NCBI RefSeq assembly: GCF_900292015.1
Contig: NZ_LR130759.1
Span: 5,270,001 to 5,334,000 of the forward strand
Length of the DNA: 64,000 bases
Direction of reading: 5' to 3'
Source: Mycobacterium basiliense
GTDB lineage: Bacteria; Actinomycetota; Actinomycetes; Mycobacteriales; Mycobacteriaceae
The first letter of the stretch is position 1. Every line of letters begins with the position of its first letter. Shown here piece after piece: positions 1-9,376 of the stretch. The notes under the pieces are model-generated. The model saw only the letters and a program-made list of their open reading frames with translations. It ran no database searches and was not told where the DNA came from. Position numbers and translations under genes: made by a program.

Positions 1-520
1 ATGGGTAGTGATGGGTGCGCGACCGAATCGTGGGCAGCACCTTTTCCGGTTCGGTGGTGGCAAAGATAAAGATGAGATGTTCGGGCGGTTCTTCGACGAT
101 CTTGAGCAACGCGTTGAAGCCGGCGGTGGTCACCATGTGCGCCTCGTCGATGATGAACACCCGGTAGCGTGATTGCGCGGGCGCGTAGAACGCGCGATCC
201 CGCAGTTCGCGGGTATCGTCCACGCCACCGTGGCTGGCGGCATCCAGCTCCACCACGTCGATGCTGCCGGGCGCATTGGGCGCCAGCGCCGTGCACGATT
301 CACATTCCCCACACGGCGCGGCCGTGGGGCCCTGCACGCAGTTCAACGACCGCGCCAAAATGCGCGCCGACGACGTCTTCCCGCAGCCGCGGGGCCCGGA
401 GAACAGGTACGCATGGTTGATCCGGCCCGATTCCAGGGCGACGGACAGCGGCTCGGTGACGTGCTCCTGTCCCACCACCTCCGCGAAGGTTGCCGGACGA
501 TATTTGCGGTAGAGGGCCAC
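1..520 (-). CDS. dnaX: DNA polymerase III subunit gamma/tau, N-terminal part (runs off the left edge)
   Basis: Clamp-loader ATPase of the replicative polymerase, cytoplasmic. The first 173 codons are present. Translation from GTG at 520 begins VALYRKYRPATFAEVVGQ, the family's typical N-terminus. It continues with a Walker A loop GPRGCGKT (about residues 42-49), a four-Cys zinc cluster (C-x8-C-x2-C-x2-C), a Walker B IIDEAHM motif and the sensor region LLKIVEEPPEHLIFIFATTE. The GTG is chosen because the family starts at ALYRKYRP; the frame stays open a few codons upstream without a better start. It lies 66 bp downstream of the aminotransferase stop on the same strand, so the two may be co-transcribed. 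The rest of the gene, including any programmed frameshift that separates gamma from tau, lies outside the window. Confidence 0.96.
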   Translation of the reverse strand, partial: MALYRKYRPATFAEVVGQEHVTEPLSVALESGRINHAYLFSGPRGCGKTSSARILARSLNCVQGPTAAPCGECESCTALAPNAPGSIDVVELDAASHGGVDDTRELRDRAFYAPAQSRYRVFIIDEAHMVTTAGFNALLKIVEEPPEHLIFIFATTEPEKVLPTIRSRTHHYP

Positions 521-586
521 GGTCAGCAGGCTACTCAGGCTGGCGGACTAGTGCGGAACCCAGTGCTCCGCGAACCACCGAAGCCA

Positions 587-1876
<1,290 letters not shown>

Positions 1877-1942
1877 TCACCGTCGAACACCAATGGATCA
1901 CGCGTATGGGGCTCGAGCGGTTGCGCTGCCCCTGACCGAAGG

Positions 1943-2028
1943 GGACCCCGCGCACCCGACAGAGCCCATTGACCCTTGCTGCCTTCCGGCCCTGGGGGAG
2001 TTCACAGGATAGACGCCGCGCGGGGTCC
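1943..2028 (-). ncRNA. ffs: Signal recognition particle RNA (4.5S-type)
   Basis: On the minus strand the sequence carries the SRP helix-8 core: CCAGGGCCGGAAGGCAGCA followed by AGGGTCAATGGGCTCTGTC, including the GGAA tetraloop stem and the asymmetric-loop side bound by Ffh. The 5' GGACCCCGCGC and 3' GCGCGGGGTCC ends pair to close the molecule. Position between the aminotransferase and tRNA-Ser matches mycobacterial synteny. Exact mature ends are inferred from the closing helix. Confidence 0.9.
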
Positions 2029-2111
2029 TTCGGGCGAGTCTAATACCTGAGCTGAAACGTTCGACCGCGACCGCGGGACACACGGCCCCAATCAGCGGCT
2101 ACCATAGCGGC

Positions 2112-2197
2112 GGAGGATTCGCCTAGTGGCCTATGGCGCTCGCCTGGAACGCGGGTTGGGTTAATAGCCCTCGCGGGTTCAAATCCCGCATCCTCCG
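2112..2197 (+). tRNA. tRNA-Ser (anticodon GGA)
   Basis: 86-nt class II tRNA. Acceptor stem GGAGGAT pairs with ATCCTCC, the D-arm is GCCTAGTGGCCTATGGC, and the anticodon loop CTGGAAC gives anticodon GGA, reading UCC/UCU. A long variable arm typical of serine tRNA follows (GGTTGGGTTAATAGCCC). The T-arm is GCGGGTTCAAATCCCGC and the discriminator base is G. The 3' CCA is not encoded in full (CAA follows). It is transcribed away from the SRP RNA gene. Confidence 0.94.
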
Positions 2198-2235
2198 CAA
2201 TTGGACGCACCATTCGAGGCGCGGCCACACCGGGT

Positions 2236-2251
2236 TGTGACTTCGATCACC
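2236..2251. promoter_or_regulatory. CRP/GlxR-type cAMP receptor site upstream of lucA
   Basis: The sequence TGTGACTTCGATCACC matches the mycobacterial CRP consensus TGTGAnnnnnnTCACA in both half-sites except the last base. It lies about 90 bp upstream of the lucA start and directly before the 12-bp repeats. A -10-like TAGGCT overlaps the repeat start (2252-2257), so a bound CRP would sit just upstream of RNA polymerase. The regulatory role is inferred. Confidence 0.5.
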
Positions 2252-2253
2252 TA

Positions 2254-2301
2254 GGCTGGCAGGACGGCTGGCAGGACGGCTGGCAGGACGGCTGGCAGGA
2301 C
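2254..2301 (+). repeat. 12-bp minisatellite, four perfect copies
   Basis: Four exact copies of GGCTGGCAGGAC lie head to tail between tRNA-Ser and lucA, followed by a broken fifth (GGCTCGGGG). The array sits between the putative CRP site and the lucA ribosome binding site, in the presumed 5' leader. Copy number could vary between strains. Confidence 0.93.
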
Positions 2302-2341
2302 GGCTCGGGGCTGACTCGAACCCACCAGCATGAGGAGGGGT

Positions 2342-3199
2342 ATGGGACGCAAAGTCGCCATGCTGTGGCACCTGTTGTTCTCGGTTGGCGCCGGCGTCCT
2401 CTACTTCTATTTTGTATTGCCCCGCTGGCACGAGCTGATGGGCGATGTCCCACACTCCTGGGGCACCGCGTTGCGCATCGTGACCGGCACACTGATCGGC
2501 CTGACCGCGCTGCCGGTGGTATTCACCCTGTTACGCAGCCGCAAGCCGGAACTCGGCACCCCACAACTCGCGTTGTCGCTACGGATCTGGTCGATCGTGG
2601 CACACGTGCTGGCCGGGGTGCTCATCGTCGGCACCGCGATCAGCGAGATCTGGCTTAGCCTGGACTCCGTCGGACCGTGGTTGTTCGCGATCTACGGCGC
2701 CGCGGCAGCCATCGCGGTGCTCGGCTTCTTCGCGTTCTATCTGTCATTCATCGCAGAATTGCCGCCACCACCGCCGAAACCGCTCAAGTCGAAAGAGCCC
2801 AAACAGCGACGTCGTAAGCGCAAGAAAGGCACCGACGCCGACACCCACGACACCGAAGACGCCCAAGACGCCCAAGACGCCCAGGACGCCGAAGACACCG
2901 AAGCTGAGGACGGCGACCCTGTGCCCGCCGACGAGGCGGACGAAGCCCAAGAAGAAACCCACGAAGACGCCGAACCGGACGTGCAAGCGGAAGCGGAATC
3001 GGTCGAGGCCCCCGCAGAGAGCCCCGAGACCGAACCTGAACCAACGGACGACGAGGAAGCTCCCGTCCGAACTCCCGGCGCGACCAACGGCACCACCGGG
3101 GACGAGCAAGCTCGGGGCGGACTACGAAATCGCCGGCCGACCGGCAAGACCTCACATCGCCGCAGACGGACGCGGCGCGGGGTTGCGGTCGAAGAATAG
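2342..3199 (+). CDS. lucA: LucA (Rv3723-type) lipid-uptake membrane protein
   Basis: Integral membrane protein of about 285 aa. In M. tuberculosis, LucA (Rv3723) is reported to stabilise the Mce1 and Mce4 importers and so coordinate fatty-acid and cholesterol uptake. The N-terminal half carries four hydrophobic segments (about residues 7-25, 43-63, 83-103 and 113-135). PPPPPPKP and a basic RRRKRKK patch follow, then a long acidic, low-complexity cytoplasmic tail with DAQ triplet repeats. The tail ends in another basic stretch (SHRRRRTRRG). ATG at 2342 is chosen because GAGGAGG lies just upstream; ATG at 2330 has no ribosome site. The gene is preceded by a CRP-like site and 12-bp repeats and converges on the enoyl-CoA hydratase gene 32 bp away. 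The N-terminal half is conserved; the tail is probably variable in length. Confidence 0.88.
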   Translation: MGRKVAMLWHLLFSVGAGVLYFYFVLPRWHELMGDVPHSWGTALRIVTGTLIGLTALPVVFTLLRSRKPELGTPQLALSLRIWSIVAHVLAGVLIVGTAISEIWLSLDSVGPWLFAIYGAAAAIAVLGFFAFYLSFIAELPPPPPKPLKSKEPKQRRRKRKKGTDADTHDTEDAQDAQDAQDAEDTEAEDGDPVPADEADEAQEETHEDAEPDVQAEAESVEAPAESPETEPEPTDDEEAPVRTPGATNGTTGDEQARGGLRNRRPTGKTSHRRRRTRRGVAVEE

Positions 3200-3231
3200 C
3201 CAGACCCTGCAGCCGAAGCAGCGCAGCAACA

Positions 3232-3972
3232 TCAGCGCCGCCGAAGACGCTCCACATAGGCAGCGATGCGTCGCTGAGTTTGGTCCGCGCCCCACATCTC
3301 GCGGACTTCGTGATCGACATCACCGGCCTCGCGGATTCGCGCCAGCGTCGGAGCACGCAACTGAGCTTTGGTGTGGCGATAGGCCTCGGCCGGGATGCCA
3401 CCAAGCTCTGACGCCTCCGCAACGGCCGCCCCCATCAGATCCTCGGCGACGACGCGGTGCGCCAGTCCGTTGGCGATAGCCTCCTCCCCCCTGTGCGTGC
3501 GGCCACCGAGCACCACGTCCTCGGCCCGGTCTGCGCATGCGTAGCGCATGACCTCCAGCGCGGCAGCCGGAAACGGAACCCCGACATGCACCTCGGTCGC
3601 ACCTATCCCCGCGTCGGGACTGACAAGCCGCCGGTCGCAGGCGCACGCCAACACACACCCACCGGCAATGGCGGCGCCGTTGACCGCCGCCACCGTCGGC
3701 CCCGGGTAGCTGAACAGCGCGACAAACGCATCGGACAAGGCGGGGATCAGCCGATCGGTGTAGCCGGTCGAGCCCTGCACAACGCGGTTGAGGTCCACCC
3801 CGGCGCAAAACACCCGACCGGCGCCGGTGACCACCAGCGCACCCACGCCCGACCGCTGCAACTCGCGCAGCGCGTCGGACAGCTCATTCAGCAACTCGAC
3901 GTCGAGGGCGTTCACCCGACCCGACGACAGAGTCAGCACTCGCACCGCATCGATGGTCTCAATCTCGATCAC
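3232..3972 (-). CDS. Enoyl-CoA hydratase/isomerase (crotonase) family protein
   Basis: Crotonase-fold protein of about 246 aa, cytoplasmic, probably acting on an acyl-CoA thioester. Oxyanion-hole elements are present: FCAGVDLN (residue about 70) and VNGAAIAGGCVLACACD (about 110). The region IGATEVHVGVPFP has a Glu at the first catalytic position of hydratases. A second Glu lies in AEDVVLGGRTHRGEEA, so hydratase activity is possible. The start is GTG at 3972 (VIEIETIDAVRVLTL); upstream codons are open to 4011 but do not look like crotonase sequence. The best paralogue among the EchA proteins cannot be settled by eye. Its head-on position next to lucA is compatible with lipid catabolism, but that link is only inferred. 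Confidence 0.85.
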   Translation of the reverse strand: MIEIETIDAVRVLTLSSGRVNALDVELLNELSDALRELQRSGVGALVVTGAGRVFCAGVDLNRVVQGSTGYTDRLIPALSDAFVALFSYPGPTVAAVNGAAIAGGCVLACACDRRLVSPDAGIGATEVHVGVPFPAAALEVMRYACADRAEDVVLGGRTHRGEEAIANGLAHRVVAEDLMGAAVAEASELGGIPAEAYRHTKAQLRAPTLARIREAGDVDHEVREMWGADQTQRRIAAYVERLRRR

Positions 3973-4131
3973 AGTGACACAGTCCACCACCAAACGACCG
4001 GACGCCACCACCGGCGGCGCGCAGGCCCCGCGACGATGGTTGCGAATAGTTGGGATCGGTAGCGACTCGGACGTTCTGTACTTGCTCGCATGACGACGCC
4101 AGCGGGGCGGCGCATGAGGGAAGGAAATCCA

Positions 4132-4605
4132 GTGAAACGTGTCATCGCGGCTGCGATCGGAACCATGGGCTGCGCCTCAGTGCTGGTCGGTTGCTCCAGC
4201 AGCGGCCACACGGCCAGCCCGGCGTCAAGCGTCTCCGTCGGTGGTGGCGGCCCCCAGGTCAAAGTGGCCGGCACTGACCTTCCGGGCCTAAACCCGGAGT
4301 CGGTGACGTGCGTCAGGCAGGCCGGCAAGATCGACATCGGTAGTGGCTCCACGGGCGGACAGCAGCAGGCGCTGGCCGTGGTGATGACCGACGAGGCCAC
4401 TCCGCGAGTCGAGTCCCTCGCACTGGTGGTCGACGGCAACGCGTTGTCGGTTAGCGACAACATGGGCGCCAAGGTCGGCTCGGCCAAGGTCGCAGTGGAG
4501 GGCAAGACCTACACCATCACCGGTCAGGCGCAAGGAGCCGACCTGAAGAACCCGATGGCCGGCATGATCACCAAGGACTTCAGCATCACGGTGACGTGCG
4601 GCTAG
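4132..4605 (+). CDS. LpqH (19-kDa antigen) family lipoprotein
   Basis: Secreted lipoprotein of 157 aa. The signal peptide begins VKRVIAAAIGTMG and ends in lipobox L18-V-G-C21, the predicted lipidation Cys. A Ser/Thr/Ala-rich tether follows, then a beta-rich domain with two cysteines (VTCVRQAG and the C-terminal VTCG) that could form a disulphide. YTITGQAQGADLKNPM closely resembles the C-terminal part of LpqH of M. tuberculosis, so this is a paralogue of that family rather than LpqH itself. The start is GTG at 4132, with GAGGGAAGGA 6 nt upstream; the longer frame from 4090 would bury the signal peptide. A hairpin terminator follows 15 nt after the stop. It is likely surface exposed and possibly a TLR2 ligand by analogy. 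Confidence 0.88.
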   Translation: MKRVIAAAIGTMGCASVLVGCSSSGHTASPASSVSVGGGGPQVKVAGTDLPGLNPESVTCVRQAGKIDIGSGSTGGQQQALAVVMTDEATPRVESLALVVDGNALSVSDNMGAKVGSAKVAVEGKTYTITGQAQGADLKNPMAGMITKDFSITVTCG

Positions 4606-4620
4606 TGCAAGGGATCCCAC

Positions 4621-4649
4621 CCGGCGGGCATGCGATGCATGTCCGCCGG
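4621..4649 (+). terminator. Hairpin terminator after the lipoprotein gene
   Basis: CCGGCGGGCATGC and GCATGTCCGCCGG form a 13-bp stem with one mismatch and a 3-nt loop, starting 15 nt after the stop. No U-tract follows, which is common for mycobacterial intrinsic terminators. It separates the lipoprotein gene from the next cluster's promoter. Confidence 0.75.
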
Positions 4650-4677
4650 TCAGGGATATCCGGCACCCCAGCGGACT

Positions 4678-4683
4678 TATGAT
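4678..4683 (+). promoter_or_regulatory. -10 box of a leaderless promoter for the CHAT/TPR cluster
   Basis: TATGAT matches the mycobacterial TAnnnT -10 element at five of six TATAAT positions. Six bases (GCAGCC) separate it from the GTG at 4690, so transcription would begin at the first base of the start codon. No ribosome binding site precedes that GTG, which fits a leaderless mRNA. Confidence 0.65.
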
Positions 4684-4689
4684 GCAGCC

Positions 4690-6432
4690 GTGTCGATCTC
4701 ACACGAACTCGAACGCGCGCGCGGGCTGGCCTTCGCGGCCGACGAGGACGGAGCCCGAGATCTGCTGATCTCCCTCGTACCGCACATCGAGCGGGCCGAT
4801 CGCGACGACTTGCTCCTCGAAGTGTTCGCTCAACTCGGCGAGGTTTATCTTGCCCGCGGAGCCAGCGACGGGGTGCGGGAGTGCATGCGGCGCATTCGTG
4901 ACTGCTTGGCGATCTATTCGGCAATTCTTGGCGGCAAGAACCCGAAGGCAGCCGGTCAAGTACAGCTCTCCGATGCCCAGATTGCGCACATGATCAGCCG
5001 CTATTCGCGTCGCGCCCAGCTTCTGCAAACCGGTCTGGCCGCAGCGCAGGGTAACCATGAGCTTGCCCAGATCGCGCTTGATGAATTGGCTCGTTCGGAC
5101 ACAAGCCTTCCCGATCACGTCGACGAGCACGCCAACTTGGTCACCCACGCGCAAATCATCTGTGCGAGCGCGTTATGCGATGACGACCTGCATGCTCGAG
5201 CCCTACCGTTATGGGAACGCGTAATCGATGCCCTGAACCGACTGCTTGGTTCCAACACCGAATACGGTGACTACCTTTTGACTTTCGGCGCCACTGCCTA
5301 CGGCAGATTCTGCGTCGAGACCGGCCGGCTGACGGAAGCAGAACCCTGGCTGCGTCGCGCCGGCGCCCGGGCACAGTCAAATAGCTGGGAATTAGCATTT
5401 GCCAGAACGCAATTGGAACGCGCCGCGGCGAGCTGGCTAGTCGGCGACCAAAGTGCCACCGAGCAACTGGTGTCGGATGCCTACCCAGTAGTCGCCCGAC
5501 ATGCGCGGGCCCACGACGTCTCGCGCTGTTGGCTCTACCTCGGCCTCACCAGGCTGGCCGCCGGCGCGTTAGCAGCCGCCGACGAATGCTGGGAGCATGC
5601 CGAGCGCCATTGGCGTGAGCTGGGAAAGCCATTGCACCTTCATCGCATTTTGTTGCAACGCAGCTGGATAGCAATATTCCGGAGCCGATTCGCTGAAGCC
5701 GTCGAGATGATCGCTCAGGCGCGGGATCTGCTCGACTCCTCACCGCGCAGCAGCTGGCTGCAGTATGCCCTGCTTGACAATCAACTAGGAACCGTGTGGC
5801 GTGCGGATGCGCTGGCGGACTTGGGGTTCGACGGTTCCGGTGATCCGGACGAAACCGTGCGGGAAACCGAGGCGCGGCAGGTCGAGTCATTGGGCGTGCT
5901 ACGCGGGGAGGTTGGTACTGGGCAATACTTGCGCGCGATGGCCAAGCTTGAACAGTCAGCCGATCTCAAAATCCCAGCGGCGCTAGCCGTCGACTCGGTG
6001 CGCTATTCGATCGCCGACGCGGATGCGAGATCACGCTGGGCGAATCATGTTTCGGCACCTATTCTGGCAGGCGCCTTCGCTGTCGCGTGGGAATGGGAGA
6101 ACACCGAGTTGGTCAGCGAGCTGATCGAATATCACAGTGCTCGCGGAACTTTCAACGCGGTACCGCAACGGAGGGCAATCGACGAGTGGGCTTCCACCGC
6201 AACGACACCAGCGATCGCCCCTCCCGATGAGGACCTGGCGCCGCAGCCGGCCCAGGCGGCATCGGGGCCGTCATCGCCGATACGGAATTCGCTGACCCGG
6301 CTGGGCCCGCTGCCACCTCTGCAGATGCACCCTGACGGCGGGGCGATCCTGAGCCACTATCGGGCCCTGGCGTTGCAACGCTACGGTCGCGCCGTCACTG
6401 CGGCCGAAGCCACCTGGTCTACCTGGCCATGA
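4690..6432 (+). CDS. TPR-like helical repeat protein of a CHAT-associated cluster
   Basis: About 580 aa, almost wholly alpha-helical, cytoplasmic (no signal or membrane segment). Repeated helix pairs with TPR-like spacing run from about residue 15 to 440, for example AARDLLISLVPHIERADRDDLL-type helices, ALPLWERVIDALNRLLG and CWLYLGLTRLAAGALAAADECWEHAERHW. A distinct C-terminal block, WANHVSAPILAGAFAVAWEWE, is followed by a Pro/Ala linker and a short tail beginning LGPLPPLQMHP. The start is GTG 4690 (SISHELERARG), set by the leaderless promoter; the frame is open from 4630 but that part reads as the upstream hairpin. The stop overlaps the CHAT gene by ATGA, so the two are translationally coupled. 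It probably senses a signal or scaffolds the protease; this is inferred from neighbours, since no sequence motif defines the role. Confidence 0.72.
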   Translation: MSISHELERARGLAFAADEDGARDLLISLVPHIERADRDDLLLEVFAQLGEVYLARGASDGVRECMRRIRDCLAIYSAILGGKNPKAAGQVQLSDAQIAHMISRYSRRAQLLQTGLAAAQGNHELAQIALDELARSDTSLPDHVDEHANLVTHAQIICASALCDDDLHARALPLWERVIDALNRLLGSNTEYGDYLLTFGATAYGRFCVETGRLTEAEPWLRRAGARAQSNSWELAFARTQLERAAASWLVGDQSATEQLVSDAYPVVARHARAHDVSRCWLYLGLTRLAAGALAAADECWEHAERHWRELGKPLHLHRILLQRSWIAIFRSRFAEAVEMIAQARDLLDSSPRSSWLQYALLDNQLGTVWRADALADLGFDGSGDPDETVRETEARQVESLGVLRGEVGTGQYLRAMAKLEQSADLKIPAALAVDSVRYSIADADARSRWANHVSAPILAGAFAVAWEWENTELVSELIEYHSARGTFNAVPQRRAIDEWASTATTPAIAPPDEDLAPQPAQAASGPSSPIRNSLTRLGPLPPLQMHPDGGAILSHYRALALQRYGRAVTAAEATWSTWP

Positions 6433-7790
6433 ACCATTCGGACCGACCGACACTGGTCCTGCGATACGCCGATGTCGGCATCGCTACGTACGCCAGTTTG
6501 CGAATAGTCGGCCAACCATCGAGAACTGCCAACTGGGTAGTGGACGAACCGATCCTGCTGGCGGCCTTGCAAGAACTCATCGACGCATTGCCCGAGCCGT
6601 ATGGCTCGGAGAGCCGGCGCGATGCCATTGAGCGTGCGCTGACCCGAGGGCCGTTCGCGGCCCCGGATACTGAGCTAACGGTCGCGTTCATCCTAGGGGT
6701 CCTGCTGATCGGTCCACCCGGATGGCGGCTGTTGGCCGACTGCGTGGCATCACCGCGCCCCGTTCTGTTCATCTCGCCCAGCGCCCGCCTTGCGCGTGTT
6801 CCCTGGGGCTTGCTCGCGGTGCCGAAATCGGGACCGAGCCGGGAAGAATTGGTGCGTGCCCGCCAGCCGGCCATTACCGGAAGCGGACGGACCGCGGCGC
6901 AAATCCCTTGGCAGCTAGCCGATATCGCAGAGCACACCGACGGTTTTCGACTGATGGAGTTGGTTGACGTGCTGATCGCGGTACCGCAGAACATCGTGCA
7001 CGCACCACGCACACCGGCGAGCTGGGCCAGCAGGCAAGATGATCCTCCCCTACTTGTCTTGGATCCTCGGGTGCCGGGGCAGCGGCCCGATTCACCGCTT
7101 GGTTCGGTGTTGGGCAGGCCATCCGACCGTACCCCGGTAGCGAGGCATTTCGCGGAACTGATGCAACGCCGCGCCGTGCTCCCCCCGGTGGATAACGTGG
7201 CAGAGCTGTTCCGCCGTCAAGACGCCGACCGCCGGTGGCTATCGAAGCAGTTGACGCAGAACCCGAGTCGAATATTGTACGTCGGCCACGCGAGTTCGGC
7301 GGATGGCGATCTGGGTCACGCCGACCGCGCGTCGCTGCACCTGGCCTGTGCGGCAGCGATCACCGGAGACGGCTCCGCCATTGGCGACCACCGGCCGCTT
7401 ACCGCGTCGGATCTGATCAAGCTGCGGCCGCCGATGCCGCCACGAGTGGCGCTGCTGGCGTGTGCGTCCGGAGGTGACTACCAATTCGACGAAGCCACCG
7501 GTCTGGTTTCTGCGATGATTCTGTGCGGCGCTCAACTGGTGACCGCCACGCTGTGGTCACTTCCTACCACGGCAGCCTATCGACAATTCACCGACGGCGA
7601 TGCCGATCTGATCGATCCGATGGCCGAGGTGGTCACCGCGGTTGACCTCGCTCACCAATCCGCGGATTCCGGATGCGCGGTAAATCGCTGGCAGCGTGCA
7701 CAAATGCGGCGCTGGCGAGACGGAAACGTTGACGCCAACCCGCTGTATTGGGGCGCCTTGGTCACGTTCGCCGTTGACGGGGCGCGCTAG
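6429..7790 (+). CDS. CHAT domain (caspase-like cysteine protease) protein
   Basis: 453 aa. The C-terminal half is a CHAT domain (clan CD, caspase/separase-related). The catalytic His lies in ILYVGHASS (His287), followed by SLHLACAAAI and LTASDLIKLRPP. The catalytic Cys lies in VALLACASGGD (Cys345). GLVSAMILCGAQLVTATLW and a final LYWGALVTFAVDG complete the fold, and Trp/Leu-rich strands such as LFISPSARLARVPWGLLAVP precede it. No TPR is fused; the helical repeats are supplied by the preceding gene, whose stop overlaps this ATG. Both catalytic residues are intact, so activity is expected, probably held in check until a partner signals. By analogy with other CHAT/TPR systems, activation may cleave a partner protein. 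The target is unknown; the two downstream proteins are the first candidates. Confidence 0.85.
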   Translation: MNHSDRPTLVLRYADVGIATYASLRIVGQPSRTANWVVDEPILLAALQELIDALPEPYGSESRRDAIERALTRGPFAAPDTELTVAFILGVLLIGPPGWRLLADCVASPRPVLFISPSARLARVPWGLLAVPKSGPSREELVRARQPAITGSGRTAAQIPWQLADIAEHTDGFRLMELVDVLIAVPQNIVHAPRTPASWASRQDDPPLLVLDPRVPGQRPDSPLGSVLGRPSDRTPVARHFAELMQRRAVLPPVDNVAELFRRQDADRRWLSKQLTQNPSRILYVGHASSADGDLGHADRASLHLACAAAITGDGSAIGDHRPLTASDLIKLRPPMPPRVALLACASGGDYQFDEATGLVSAMILCGAQLVTATLWSLPTTAAYRQFTDGDADLIDPMAEVVTAVDLAHQSADSGCAVNRWQRAQMRRWRDGNVDANPLYWGALVTFAVDGAR

Positions 7791-8020
7791 TGGTCCAGCA
7801 CCAGCAGACCGCGGGCGTGCGCGACAAACTTGTCGTCGGGAGGTTAAAGATGTTCGGGGCCAGCGGAATCAAACGAGAACGGCGGGACAAGGCTAAGGCG
7901 CAACATGGGTACGCCCCGACCTTGATCATCGCGCACCAACCCGCCAGCAGTCCCACAACCGGCTACCGAACCCAACTATTGGGATATCGATATCGCCGAC
8001 GGTGCCTCTATCCTGTTGAC
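7791..8020 (+). promoter_or_regulatory. Spacer inside the CHAT cluster with a second leaderless-type promoter and an alternative ribosome site
   Basis: The 230 bp between the CHAT stop and the most likely start of the third gene hold two competing start signals. TATCCT (8009-8014) lies 6 nt before ATG 8021, the same spacing as at the cluster's first promoter. A strong GGGAGG (7838-7843) lies 6 nt before ATG 7850, which is in frame with the third gene. A third option is GTG 7790, overlapping the CHAT stop (TAGTG). Third-base GC falls in the last part of this stretch, and its translation (Arg/Tyr-rich) does not look like a protein domain. Confidence 0.5.
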
Positions 8021-9376
8021 ATGCATGCGGATCCGCAGCCGACAGCGGCCGCAGCGGTGAGTCATCCTCGCCGGGCGGTGATCGAACACGCATGGCGCGA
8101 GATCGGCACCGGCGTAGAAGTCCTCAGTGGCGACGACGGGGCGCCACTGAGTCGCACCATCAAACGCATCATCGATCCACTGGTGCTGCGGTTGCGCTCC
8201 AACCCCCAATATTCCGCACCGGTGGTTGCCGCCGAAATCGCCGCGGCAATGCATGACCTGATCGTTGATAGCGGTCCGCAATTGCGGTTCACGGCAGCCT
8301 GGTTCGAGATGCTCAAGATTGAGCGGCGCCGGCAACGGATTCGTAGCGGCAATGCCCAGGAGTTGTACTTCCCGGTCTGTTTCGAGCTGGCGGTGACGAA
8401 AGGTCCACCCGCGCCGGATGACCACGCCACTGCGGCGACGGTGCTCCGCGAGGTCCATCAGGGTCGGGACCGCACCGCGATCGAGGTGCTGCGACACTAC
8501 GTGGCAGATTCCGAGGTCATCGCCGAACTTTCCGCCCAACTCGAGCGCAGCTGGCGTGATGTCCCAGCCCCGAAAATCGACGCGGCCAGCGCGATTGGTC
8601 CATTCCGGACCAAGCTCGGCACCGTATTGGGACCGGCCAACCGGCAGCCCGACAACCATGGGGCCGCAGCGGCTCGCCGGCGTGGGTGGGCCGTCCTGAT
8701 AGCCGAAACGACGCCGCACGATCTGGGTGCGCTGATCCGGGTGGCCGCCGCGGAGCTGCCGTGGTCGATTGTCGAACTGGGATTGAGTTCGGTTGCGCCA
8801 CAAAGGCCGCCAAAAGTTCAGGGTGACTCCGACGGTGACCGCCCGCTGGATCGGACCGTGGTAGACCGGGTGCGCGCTACCCTGCGCCGCGCCCTCGACC
8901 GGGACGCATTGCCCGATGTCCCGCTGTTGTGCGCCGAGGAGGTCGACCGGGCGTGCGCGCCGTGGGGACTGCTGGGCGAGGACAAGCAGACAACCTTGGT
9001 GGCCGGCATTGAGGTGGCGGTCGAGCTGGCACCCCTGGACCGATCCGCGACCGGCCGTTATGCACTGGCCGCGCAGATTCAGGCTCGGCTGCGCAAGGAG
9101 GCATACGTCCTGCATGCCAGGCGCTACCTGGCCGAGGGTGGCCCGATCCATCCGCGCCAACAACAGGTGGTCGACGAGCTCGCTGGATTCGCACAGCCGT
9201 ACCTCAGCAGGCTGTGGGCACGGCTGCACGGACGCGACGTCTGGCAGGAGCCGTGCAACGACCCCGACGACGTCCGAACGCTGCTCGACGGTGTCGCCCG
9301 ATCGGTGAGCCTCGACCACCGGCAACGGATCAAGGCCATGCTGGAACTGCAGCTGGAAATGCAGGTGGCCAGATGA
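8021..9376 (+). CDS. Unrecognised protein, third member of the CHAT/TPR cluster
   Basis: 451 aa from ATG 8021; 508 aa if the SD-preceded ATG 7850 is used. I do not recognise the family. The N-terminal half (about residues 15-190) is charged and helical, with AHPRRAVIEHAWREIG-like and EVIAELSAQLERSW helices. The middle has an alpha/beta segment, GWAVLIAETTPHDLGALIRV, ending in PWSIVELGL. The C-terminal third is again helical (ARLRKEAYVLHARRYL; MLELQLEMQVAR). There is no signal peptide or membrane segment, and no nuclease, NTPase or protease motif. Its stop overlaps the next start by ATGA, so it is coupled to gene four. Plausible roles are an adaptor, a regulator or a substrate of the CHAT protease. 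Start 8021 is preferred because the upstream extension lacks coding character. Confidence 0.7.
   Translation: MHADPQPTAAAAVSHPRRAVIEHAWREIGTGVEVLSGDDGAPLSRTIKRIIDPLVLRLRSNPQYSAPVVAAEIAAAMHDLIVDSGPQLRFTAAWFEMLKIERRRQRIRSGNAQELYFPVCFELAVTKGPPAPDDHATAATVLREVHQGRDRTAIEVLRHYVADSEVIAELSAQLERSWRDVPAPKIDAASAIGPFRTKLGTVLGPANRQPDNHGAAAARRRGWAVLIAETTPHDLGALIRVAAAELPWSIVELGLSSVAPQRPPKVQGDSDGDRPLDRTVVDRVRATLRRALDRDALPDVPLLCAEEVDRACAPWGLLGEDKQTTLVAGIEVAVELAPLDRSATGRYALAAQIQARLRKEAYVLHARRYLAEGGPIHPRQQQVVDELAGFAQPYLSRLWARLHGRDVWQEPCNDPDDVRTLLDGVARSVSLDHRQRIKAMLELQLEMQVAR

Noticed and set aside
2330..2341. ATG 2330 as start of lucA
   Set aside because: No Shine-Dalgarno upstream; the GAGGAGG lies after it and serves ATG 2342.
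7790..7849. GTG at 7790 overlapping the CHAT stop as start of the third cluster gene
   Set aside because: No ribosome site and poor coding character; ATG 8021 or the SD-preceded ATG 7850 are better.
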